The notes below the pieces were generated by a model that was not told the origin of the DNA, made no database searches, and was given only the letters and a program-made list of their open reading frames with translations. The position numbers and the translations under genes were made by a program. A DNA stretch of 64,000 bases from Haliotis asinina (Eukaryota; Mollusca; Gastropoda; Lepetellida; Haliotidae): positions 3,971,501-4,035,500 of the forward strand of contig NC_090285.1 in the NCBI RefSeq assembly GCF_037392515.1, in the 5' to 3' direction. Within the stretch, counting starts at the first letter, position 1; each line of letters starts with the position of its first letter. Positions 37,101 to 49,100 of the stretch are shown here, in pieces.

Positions 37101-40100
37101 AGATATGCACTATGCACTTTTAGAGAAGTGTGGTGTGATACTGTGTGGAGCTGTACGTGCTTTACTTTCTCTGATTTTCAGAGATCAGTTCACATAATTT
37201 CACCAATGTTTTCGTTTACGACAATAGCCCGATATACGGCGTCAGTGATAGGGTGACTCCAGCTACATCATGGCGCCATGTTACTTCCGGGTCTAAACTG
37301 AACAACAAATGGTTGTCAGCGTTTACCCCGATATACTGAAAGAGTGACTCTCAATCCAACCTGATACCCATTTTGGGGGCACCAAATGCCCATTTGAAAC
37401 TTCTCCTACGACGACCAACAGTCGACCCGGATCCTACAATGTGCATGGTGATAGCACGATGGTACAAACTGTGTTTGTTTAACAGACCTTAAAGAGGACA
37501 CCACGGGCGTCTGTTTTAAAAATAACCACCTGTATTTTTACTCTTGAAAACTGACTAGTTGATAAGAATTTAGTTCCTGTTAGTCCCTGTTATAACACCT
37601 GTAGAACATGTGGATACTGTTGTCATGGCAACAAGCTTGGAGATTCAACAGATATCAGCCGCTGTTATCTACGTCATCATGTGAAGTGTGTCGAAATGTA
37701 ATATGTATTCCTAGTGTAACATATTAGGCTGCATAAAAAATAAATGTTTCTCCAGCACATTTTGTTTCAAAAGTGACGAGGGCGGTACGACTTTTTGTCA
37801 TTTTTGAAGTGACGAGGGAGGAGCACATTTCTCTTTTGTTCTCTCAGACAGAGAGATGGGAAGTTTAACACGTGTTAATGTGTGGTCGGTTCAGTCACTA
37901 CAGATACTAATTCTTAGTGGACAAATGGATCGGGACGCGGCCAAGTCAAAATTATTTTCTTTCAATGGCTTTGAAAAATTGTCACGCGCACAAACAAAAG
38001 AGATGATGCGGCGATGCCCGAGATACATTGCACTTGTTTTATCTAGCCTTAGTACTATGTGTTTTACTCGCCCCATGTTCATACTAAGACACCCTACTAG
38101 AGGTTGGTGCCCATGCCATGGTTGAATGTTAACATTAAAATGCTCCCCACCCCACCCCACCCCTAACCTTCCCTCCAGTGTTACCCACTTGTTGCTGTAT
38201 CGCTAATTTATACCCCTAGTTTTAGTTGTAATGTTGGTGACGGTGACTTCAAGCAACGTTCACTCGCCGAGAGCACATGTGCGCGTGTGCATGTGATGCA
38301 TTCTTTTGACAGCTGTAATACTGAGACAGAGACTCGCCGAGGGAGAGGGAGAGCTGGTACAGGGAGTTCACCATACCAGTATTGATTTTCCACGGCTATA
38401 TGGTCGGGATTCCAGTCAAGGTTCTCTCTCGCTCAACGATCTGAGCTGCTGCGTAGATACAATGCAGTGTCTTGTCTATGTAGTCAGCCGCTGTGTTTCT
38501 AGGGATGGTCGTTCATGGTTGTTCCACACAGGCGTCGTCTCACCGACGTGAAATTGCCACACATCAGGTTCTGTTAGCCACTTATCCTGGGGACATCACT
38601 AGGCCTAGCATAGATGGAAAACAGAGGTAAACAGAGATGGAATACTTACATGACAATTGCATATAAAGGCCATACACAGTAAGAGGTCTTTGTGAAGATA
38701 TGGCATCAGTCGTACTGTTAACCATTGATCGGTCATTAAAAGGTGACGATCGACTGGACTACCTTGCTTTGTATGCTGCTCGCCTTCATGATGTCAATCA
38801 CGGCATCGTCTGGTCCAGACTCAATTATTTACAAACCACCGTCGATGGTGTCGTATATTTGGAACATTGCAATATTGCCGAGTGATGGGTTAAACAAGCG
38901 ATAAAACCTACGTAAGAATCTATTGCCAAAATATACTATGTAGAATCGCAAACATATCACCGTGATACATGTATAGAAAGTGTATTAGGTTTACGAATGC
39001 GAACCACAGATGGACCTGTGATTCTTTTGGCTTCATTGTAATGTTTATGTGTAATATAGAAACCACAATGGCAAGGTAGCACTTTAAAGTACCAAACCTC
39101 GGATGATATCTCCTATATGTATCCCAGTCCAAACAATACCACCTATCTGTGTCATACTCCAGACGATATGACGTGCATGTACCATGCTCCAGACGACATG
39201 ACTGATATGTATCCTAGTCCAAACAAACGATATCACCTATATGTACCATACACCAAACGATACCACCTATCTGTGTCATACTCCAGACGATATGACGTGC
39301 ATGTACCATGCTCCAGACGACATGACTGATATGTATCCTAGTCCAAACAAACGATATCACCTATATGTACCATACACCAAACGATACCACCTATCTGTGT
39401 CATACTCCAGACGATATGACGTGCATGTACCATGCTCCAGACGACATGACTGATATGTATCCTAGTCCAAACAAACGATATCACCTATATGTACCATACA
39501 CCAAACGATACCACCTATCTGTGTCATACTCCAGACGATATGACGTGCATGTACCATGCTCCAGACGACATGACTGATATGTATCCTAGTCCAAACAAAC
39601 GATATCACCTATATGTACCATACACCAAACGATATCACCTATCTGTGTCATACTCCAGACGATATGACGTGCATGTACCATGCTCCAGACGACATGACTG
39701 ATATGTATCCTAGTCCAAACAAACGATATCACCTATATGTACCATACACCAAACGATACCACCTATCTGTGTCATACTCCAGACGATATGACGTGCATGT
39801 ACCATGCTCCAGACGACATGACTGATATGTATCCTAGTCCAAACAAACGATATCACCTATATGTACCATACACCAAACGATATCACCTATCTGTGTCATA
39901 CTCCAGACGATATGACGTGCATGTACCATGCTCCAGACGACATGACTGATATGTATCCTAGTCCAAACAAACGATATCACCTATATGTACCATACACCAA
40001 ACGATATCACCTATCTGTGTCATACTCCAGACGATATGACGTGCATGTACCATGCTCCAGACGACATGACTGATATGTATCCTAGTCCAAACAAACGATA

Positions 40101-43100
40101 TCACCTATATGTACCATACACCAAACGATACCACCTATCTGTGTCATACTCCAGACGATATGACGTGCATGTACCATGCTCCAGACGACATGACTGATAT
40201 GTATCCTAGTCCAAACAAACGATATCACCTATATGTACCATACACCAAACGATATCACCTATCTGTGTCATACTCCAGACGATATGACGTGCATGTACCA
40301 TGCTCCAGACGACATGACTGATATGTATCCTAGTCCAAACAAACGATATCACCTATATGTACCATACACCAAACGATACCACCTATGTTTACCCTAGACC
40401 AGACGATGTCATCTACACATACCCTATGTATTTCGCTCATATGTACCCTGCATCGATTGATAACATATGTATCGCAGACGATATCATCCTTGTCCAGACT
40501 GAATCATCTAAAGGTTGCGGAAGCATGATGATATAAGTAAATCTTCATGTATCGCAATCAAGATGATATCACCACTGTGTATATTTCCAGGTTATATCAT
40601 CTAAATATACATTAGTATATACAATATAAACTTCATGAACCCTGCTACGGGCGTTATCTTTTTCTGTGCCTTTGATACCTCAACAGTATCTCTTTATATC
40701 TGACACCTTGGGGACTATCCGGTTACTTGTCCATCTCCACCTTCATAAACCTGAGCATCGTGGATATCACCTTAATATACCCTAGCCTAGGTGATATGAT
40801 CCCTTGTGACTTCATGTTTCAAATAAAGGCTTACTTGCACACAGGATCTTGCTGTTTACAACAGCGAATCACATAAAGAACCACAGTGGCCCACTTCTAA
40901 CAAGGGATGACTTTCACATACATTTGATACAGGCTCACAGTTCAACAGCGGAAAATTGGATCATTTGTGTGCAGATTGTCTGTCGGGTCTTATCTCGCGA
41001 GATCTCGTGAGTCTTTGCAGTAGCCTACTTTCTTTGCTTGTTTAATTATCACCAGGGGAAGTCACCTTAGAATTCCGTTTTCATTTGAAAATTATGGGTT
41101 TTTTTTGGACATGGCCATGTTTTCGGGATCCCCTGAAATGGTTGCCAGCTGTACAACATCCACAACTTGATAATGGTAACCGAAATATGCATTGACAGAG
41201 AATGGTGTTCTTCACGTGACCTCGTGTACGACCTGTTGGTGTTTTTTCACGCCGTACATAAGAATGTCGTGTAGAAATACAACCCGTTGTCTGGAATGTC
41301 GTGTAGAAATACAACCCGTTGTCTGGAATGTCGTGTAGAAATACAGCCTGTTGTGTGGAATGTCTTGCAGAAATACAACCTGTTGTCTGGAATGCCGTGA
41401 GGAAATACAACCTGTTGTGTGGAATGTCGCTCAGAAATACAACCTGTTGTCTGGAATGTCGTGTAGAAATACAACCCGTTGTCTGGAATGTCGTGTAGAA
41501 ATACAACCTGTGGTGTGGAATGTCGTGTAGAAATACAACCTGTTGTCTGGAATGTCGTGTAGAAATACAACCGGTTGTATGGAATGTCGTGTAAAAATAC
41601 AACCTGTTGTCTGGAATGTCGTGAGGTAATACAACCTGTTGTCTGGAATGTCGCACAGAAATACAACCTGTTGTCTGGAATGTCGTGCAGATATATAACC
41701 TGTTGTGTGGAATGTCGTGTAGAAATACAACCTGTTGTGTGGAATGTCGTGTAGACATACAACTGGTTGCTGGAATGTCGTGAGGAAATACAACCTGTTG
41801 TCTGGAATGTCGCATAGAAATACAACCTGTTGTCTGGAATGTCGTGTAGAAATACAACCGGTTGTCTGGAATGTCGTGCAGAAATACAACCGGTTGTCTG
41901 TAATGTCGTGTAGAAATACAGCCTGTTGTCTGGAATGTCGCGTAGAAATACGACCTGTTGTCTGGAATGTCGCGTAGAAATACAACCTGTTGTCTGGAAT
42001 GTCGTGTAGAAATACAACCCTTTTTCTGGAAAGGCGAATGGCATTTTTGCAGTTTCAGTACATTCGTAACAGTTAGGACACGGTAGCGCATGGATATTTA
42101 GCACGGTGTCTTTCCAAAATGACCGTCAAGTTAGTGTTAGGGCGCGCAGATAGACACACGCACTCATGTACCCGCAAGACAGACTTATATAAGCAAGGTT
42201 GCAGTCTCATTAGAAAATAACAATCAGTAATTGCACTTAAGGTGCGGTGTGTCTTTGTGACATTTGATACGATGGGTTTTTTTCATAGTATCCGTTTGAC
42301 ATTCTGTGTAACCGGTTTGTACGTCATATATCTGTTTGACATTTATTCTCTGTTTTTGACATTCTGTTCGGCACGTTTATGGGTTTTTCAACATGCCGCT
42401 TCTCAGTGTGGCCCCAGTATGTCTGTTTGATATTCGATCGTATGTTTGACAATAGGTGTGTTTGTTTGACATTCGGTGTGTCTATTTCCATTCGGTGTAT
42501 TTATTCAACATTCGGTGTGTCTGTGTGACATTGGCGTATCTATTTGACGCTCACGTTTGCCTGGTTTACAATGTGACGTTTGGTGTTTCCTTACCATCAT
42601 GTTCCAATTTGACTTTGTAGGACATTAAGAATATTCATTCCACATTCGTTGAACCTAACTGGCATTCCGTGTGTCTGGTTGACAGTCTGTTTGATCTTCC
42701 GTGTGTCTGGCTGATATTCGGTGCGTCTGTTTGATCTTCAGCGTATCTGGTTGATATTTTGCACGTCTGTTTATCTTCAGTGTGGTAAACATTTAGGGAG
42801 TCTGTTTGATCTGACGATCATACAACCGATTGAGAATGACCTTGAGAATATTCATTCAACATTCGTTGAGTCTAACTGACATTCCGTATATCTGGATGAC
42901 AGTCTGTTTTATCTGCCTTATCCCTAGTTGACATTTGGCGAGTCTGTTTGATCTTCAGTGTGTCTGGTGGACACTTGGCGAGTCTGTTTGATCTTCAGTG
43001 TGTCTGGTGGACACTTGGCGAGTCTGTTTGATCTTCAGTGTCTGGTGGACACTTGGCGAGTCTGTTTGATCTTCAGTGTGTCTGGTGGACATTTGGCGAG

Positions 43101-46100
43101 TCTGTTTGATCTTCAGTGTGTCTGGTGGACACTTGGCGAGTCTGTTTGATCTTCAGTGTCTGGTGGACACTTGGCGAGTCTGTTTGATCTTCAGTGTGTC
43201 TGGTGGACACTTGGCGAGTCTGTTTGATCTTCAGTGTGTCTGGTGGACACTTGGCGAGTCTGTTTGATCTTCAGTGTGTCTGGTGGACACTTGGCGAGTC
43301 TGTTTGATCTTCAGTGTGTCTGGTGGACATTTGGCGAGTCTGTTTGATCTTCAGTGTGTCTGGTGAACATTTGGCGAGTCTGTTTGATCTTCAGTGTGTC
43401 TGGTGGACACTTGGCGAGTCTGTTTGATCTTCAGTGTGTCTGGTGGACATTTGGCGAGTCTGTTTGATCTTCAGTGTGTCTGGTGGACACTTGGCGAGTC
43501 TGTTTGATCTTCAGTGTGTCTGGTCGACATTTGGCGAGACTGTTTGATCTTGAGAGGGTCTGGTTCATATGTAGTGTGTCTGATAGACGTTCGAGCCAGG
43601 CTGGCCAACTGTCGGTTAAAAATTTGGTTTAGCGATGTTGAGGTTGTAAGTGGCGTTGTACATGAGCGGATGGGAGGGGAGGGGTTAGAGTGGGGGAGGT
43701 TTAGCTATGTTGGGGTTGTAAGTGGTGTTTGACGTGAGCGGATGGGAGGGGCGAGGAAGTTAGAGGGGTGAGGTTTAGCTAGGTTGAGGTTCTAAGTGGT
43801 GTTGTACATGAGCGGATGGGAGGGGCGGGGAAGTTAGAGGGGCTGAGGTTTAGCTATGTTGAGGTTGTAAGTGGTGTTTGACGTGAGTGGATGGGAGGGG
43901 CGGGGAAGTTAGAGGGGGTGAGGTTGCAAGTGGTGTTTGACGTGAGCGGATGGGAGGGGAGGGGAAGTTAGAGGGGGTGAGGTTGCAAGTGGTGTTTGAC
44001 GTGAGCGGATAGGAGGGGCGGAGAAGTTAGAGGGGTGCGGTGATGTGTGTTTGTGAAGTGAAACTGGTCGTACCTCGTTTCTCTGACAATGTTATTCTGG
44101 TACAACAGACGAACGCCGTGCCAAGATGCAATAAAAACACCGAGCTCCACTACACCGAGAGTCTGTATTGTTAGCTGCAGGAATAGTCGCCGTGGTGGTC
44201 GTTGTGGTTTACAATCCGCTCCAGGTCCTTCTTGAACTACAGAAACATCAATCATACAGAAACATGGCTACTGAGAGAGTTCCACGATTATGTTTGTGTA
44301 CACCTGAAATAAATATGAAAAACTGATTTGTGAAAAGACATACCAAAATGGTGACCATAGGGGTCACTCAGTATTGATGTACAAAATCGGGTACTCGTAG
44401 CGGCATAAGGCCACTCAGTATTACAAGACAGTCACTCACTCACTCACTTGCGTGAGATACTTAAGCGACTGCATACGGGAATTTATGTTATCCATAGGCA
44501 TTGTACACACGATTCCTGTCATAGCTAGTGTCTAACATATAGCACTACACTGTGGTTTCAGTGTATTTGTCATATAACTAACATTAGACGATACAAGGTT
44601 GTTTGGACTCTTAAGATAGGAACTGCTATCGTTGGAAGACGTTGAACGTGAACTGGTTTCTTGACCTTAATGATAGTAACGTGCTTACTTCAGCGTCCGT
44701 GAGTAAACCTTTTAACCAATTCCACGTTGCGACGAAACACGGCCATAACACAAGACCACCTGGTGTCTTCACTACGTACTTCCACTACAATTGCTGTACA
44801 CATTTTGTATGGGTTGTCCTAGGTTCTCTTGCTTCCGGTCACCTTGACCTCTGTCCCCAGTTTTGTCACACAGATACGAATGTGGATACCGTCTTGGGAT
44901 TAACATTAACATGTTTTATCTACGTGTTTTATTTCATGGGATTAGTAGACAACGGATTATGGCCATACTTTTGAATAAACGTGTCCTGTGTCCTAGTGGT
45001 CACACCACACACCTTCCCAAACACAACTTCGATAAGACACTGTATTTGTTTGAAAGCAATGTCACGCATTCTCGCAATAGAGAGCAAATGTCAAGAAACA
45101 CATATGTTCAAACTTATATGTTCTCCACAGGTTGTACGTGCTCCGCTGAAACCTGAAACTCTACTAACTGGGGTAGAATGTTAACTCATCACATCTGTCA
45201 CCTTTGTAGATTCTCTACGTAGATACAATGCATTGAACCCTCATTTACCTCCGTTTGTGCGGTCCAAAATGCTGATAACAGCATTAATAACAACATTTAA
45301 TCATTATTTCTCGTCGAGTGCTGCATATAATACTGGTAACAGCTCTGGAGCAGTATTTCTTTGAGTATTTCGTATGTTAATATGTTTAGTTAATATGTTT
45401 GAATATGCAGTATGACGTCAGAAGACTACATACGTATGTGCAGTATGACGTCTTGGTACTGAATAGGCAGTCTGACGTGACAGGGCTGAATATGCGATAT
45501 GGCGTATGTGAAATGCGAATATACGGGTAAACGAATAGGTAACTGACATTACAGGAAAAGATAAACGAATATGATTAAACTTTACAGTTATGTATATTTA
45601 CTGTGACGTTAGAGAATGGAATGCAATAACATAGAATCAATTTAGACAAATTTATACGATTATTAGGTATGATTTTAGAGGACTGAATGTGACTTAAGAG
45701 CAATGAAGACAAAAATGCTGTGTTGTATGTAAGAAATGAAAACAAATTCACGGTATGGCGTTAAAGGAATGAGTATACAGTATCCCATTATTGGAGAAAT
45801 GAAAGCGATTACGCAATTCCACTACTTCCAGACAGTTGGACAGATGTAAGTATATTACATGTTTGGCGTTTCTGTTTTCCAGCCTGGCTTGGAAGTCTAG
45901 GCATCGGGATCTCCTTGTTCATCTCGCCTGTCGTGACCATCATTTGCAGAAGGAAGAGCCCACGTCTGTATGCCGTCATTGGAGGACTCATCTGCGCCCT
46001 AGGTTGTCTCTTTCTGGCCTTCTCCACCCAACCAGAGCAACTCTTCATCAGTCATTGTGTTGTCATGTCGCTAGGCAGTGGAATCACAATAGCAACGGCC

Positions 46101-49100
46101 AATATTATGGTGGGGAGGTACTTCCGGAAGAGACGCGAGGTGGCCGAAATGATTCTGGTTGGAGGAACTGGCGTAGGAACTGCTCTGATGTCGGTACTCT
46201 TCAGGGAACTCATGAGGTATAATAATCCTCATGATGTCTCAGTATAGCGTGAATCAATATCATTTTCCGCTTAACTCAGAATCATAATTCAACCCCTATT
46301 CCATCCTTTCAGTCCGTTTAGAAATTGAGAAATTGTCTATTATTTTCGAAAATGCTAGAATTCATTTGCAGTATTAACCAACATACATAGCCAAGTTCAG
46401 GTCGACCCTGCCCAGCATGTATATAATTGGCGTGACAAATGTGCCTGCGAGACGCGAAAATAGACAAGTGGGAATTTATTCTGTGAAGAGGAACCTAGAG
46501 TAGCATAAATATGACACACTGTCAGACGCCGTATTCCTCTGTGTTCTATTATCAGATAGGTCATCTTTGGGGTCAAAACTTTCTGTTAACATTGCAACGA
46601 GTATTACTTCATGTTTGACGACTGTATTTTGTCAATGATATTTTTATGCCTGACAGTGTATATTCATCTCTATGGTTACAAACAATTCATATACAGTAAT
46701 ATAAGTTATAATGATGACCCGCCTTGTCTGTAAAGTGTCCAATGTTCTTCTCCAGCATCGTGGATTGGATGCATGGCTTGCAGTGTGTCGCGGGGCTGCT
46801 GATTCTTACCATCATTGCTGGTGCCATGTACCGCTCGGCCTCGTTATACCATCCCCGGAGGAAGGTTATCCTCCACCTGAAGAGTCAGAAGAAGAACCGC
46901 AGGGACAGGGAGGCGGAGAAGCCGCCATACTTAGACTTCAGTGCTCTAAAGATGAGGTCCTTGCAAGCTCTCATGGTTATCTCCTCCATCGTGGCAGTCG
47001 GAATACATGTGCCATTTATTGTTCTGGTAGGTGGAATACATGTGCCATTTATTGTTCTAGTACGTAGAATATGTGTGTAATGTATTGTCCTGGTAGGTGG
47101 AATATATGCGCCATTTATTGTTCTGGTAGGTGGAATACGTGTGACATTTAGTATTCTGGTAGGTGGAATACGTGTGCCATTTATTGTTCTGGTAGGTGGA
47201 ATACATGTGCCATTTATTGTTCTGGTTGGTGGAATACATGTGCCATTTATTGTTCTGGTAGGTGGAATACGTGTGCCATTTATTGTTCTGGTAGGTGGAA
47301 TACATGTGCCATTTATTGTTCTGGTAGGTGGAATACGTGTGCCATTTATTGTTCTGGTAGGTGGAATACATGTGCCATTTATTGTTCTGGTAGGTGGAAT
47401 ACATGTGCCATTTATTGTTCTGGTAGGTGGAATACATGTGCCATTTATTGTTCTGGTAGGTGGAATACGAGTGCCATTTATTGTTCTGGTAGATAGAATG
47501 CATGTGCCATTTATTGTTCTGGTAGGTGGAATACATGTGCCATTTATTGTTCTGGTAGGTGGACTACGTGTGCCATTTATTGTTCTGGTAGGTGGACTAC
47601 GTGTGCATTTATTGTTCTGGTTGGTGGAATACATGTGACATTTATTGTTCTGGTAGATAGAATACATGTGCCATTTATTGTTCTGGTAGGTGGAATACAT
47701 GTGCCATTTATTGTTCTGGTAGGTGGAATACATGTGCCATTTATTGTTCTGGTTGGTGGAATACATGTGCCATTTATTGTTCTGGTAGGTGGAATACATG
47801 TGCCATTTATTGTTCTGGTAGGTGGAATACGTGTGCCATTTATTGTTCTGGTTGGTGGAATACGTGTGCCATTTATTGTTCTGGTAGGTAGAATATGTGT
47901 TCCATTTATTGTTCTAGTACGTAGAATATGTGTGTAATGTATTGTCCTGGTAGGTGGAATATATGCGCCATTTATTGTTCTGGTAGGTGGAATACGTGTG
48001 CCATTTATTGTTCTGGTAGGTGCAATATAGAATACATGTGCCAATTATTGTTTTGGTAGGTGCAATATATGTGCCATTATTGTTCTGGTAGGTGGATCAC
48101 ACGTGGTAGGTGGAACATACGTGCCAATTTGTTGTTCTTCTTACACGTGACTTCGATGTCCTGGTAGTTAGTAGTTTCTTGGTAAATGATGTCTATATTT
48201 CATTGATTTGTTCATTGCAGGGAATGTGAATCTGTATCACACACTGGTCATGTCACCCAACGGAGAAACGTCTCCAAATTATGTTGGTGACATTACTTGT
48301 GACATTTGGTATTGATTGCATATATTCGGGGCAAGAAACATGTCACATTTGTTTGACCCTATTGATGACTGTTGTTTACCATTACGATACCCAACTCGTC
48401 AAGTGAACTGCTGTCTCTTGCGAAGCCTGGTCTTCAGAACCCATAAGAATATCACTGTTGATAACACCTGATAACATGGGTTTGCTTAGTTACAATACCC
48501 GTGGCAATATGAGGGCTTTGTCAGGGAAACTATGACATGCCTGAATGAGGTAGTCTATTATTCGAATCTATATCCGTGTTGATAGTTTCATGATTATTTT
48601 TGTGCTAGTGCATAGGTTTCTACATTGGACTACCACTGCATTAAACTCTTTCACTGTTCTCTTTTACTTACAGCTTCACACAGCGTCAGAACACGGCGTC
48701 CCCGACAAACAGCTGCTGCTCCTGAACGTATACCTAGGCATCGGTTACGCTGTTGGTTGTTGTGCTCTAGGCTACATTCTCATTCGGAACAGTATAGAGT
48801 GTTCCATCTCTCGGCGTCACTTGTGTCAAACAGCCGCCATCTTTTGTGGTGTCTTTTCGCTGCTTCTTATCATGGCGGAAGACCATAACGCGCATGCGCT
48901 GTTCGCATGGGCCTACGGCATATGTTGTGGAGCGTATTATTATAGTTTTAAGATGTACGCATATGAACTTGTTAAAGCCAAACTGATGGAACGAGCTTGG
49001 AGTTTTCTATCAGCAGTCCAATGTTTTCCTTTTCTTTTTGGAGCGCCAGTAGCAAGTAAGTGATGGAGTTTGGTTTATCTGTTCACTTAGTTTTGTTTAG

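Noticed and set aside
39117..40321. Nine nearly identical 70-codon open frames, as if a gene family
   Set aside because: They recur exactly every 124 bp, overlap one another, and are the translation of the higher-order satellite.
41081..42104. 336- and 285-codon minus-strand frames
   Set aside because: By-products of the 32-bp array in SLC16 intron 1.
44642..45184. Two overlapping plus-strand frames of about 100 codons in SLC16 intron 1
   Set aside because: No domain, no splice context and no codon-like pattern.
46885..48044. Minus-strand frames of 155-304 codons
   Set aside because: Antisense of SLC16 exon 3 and of the array copied from its end.
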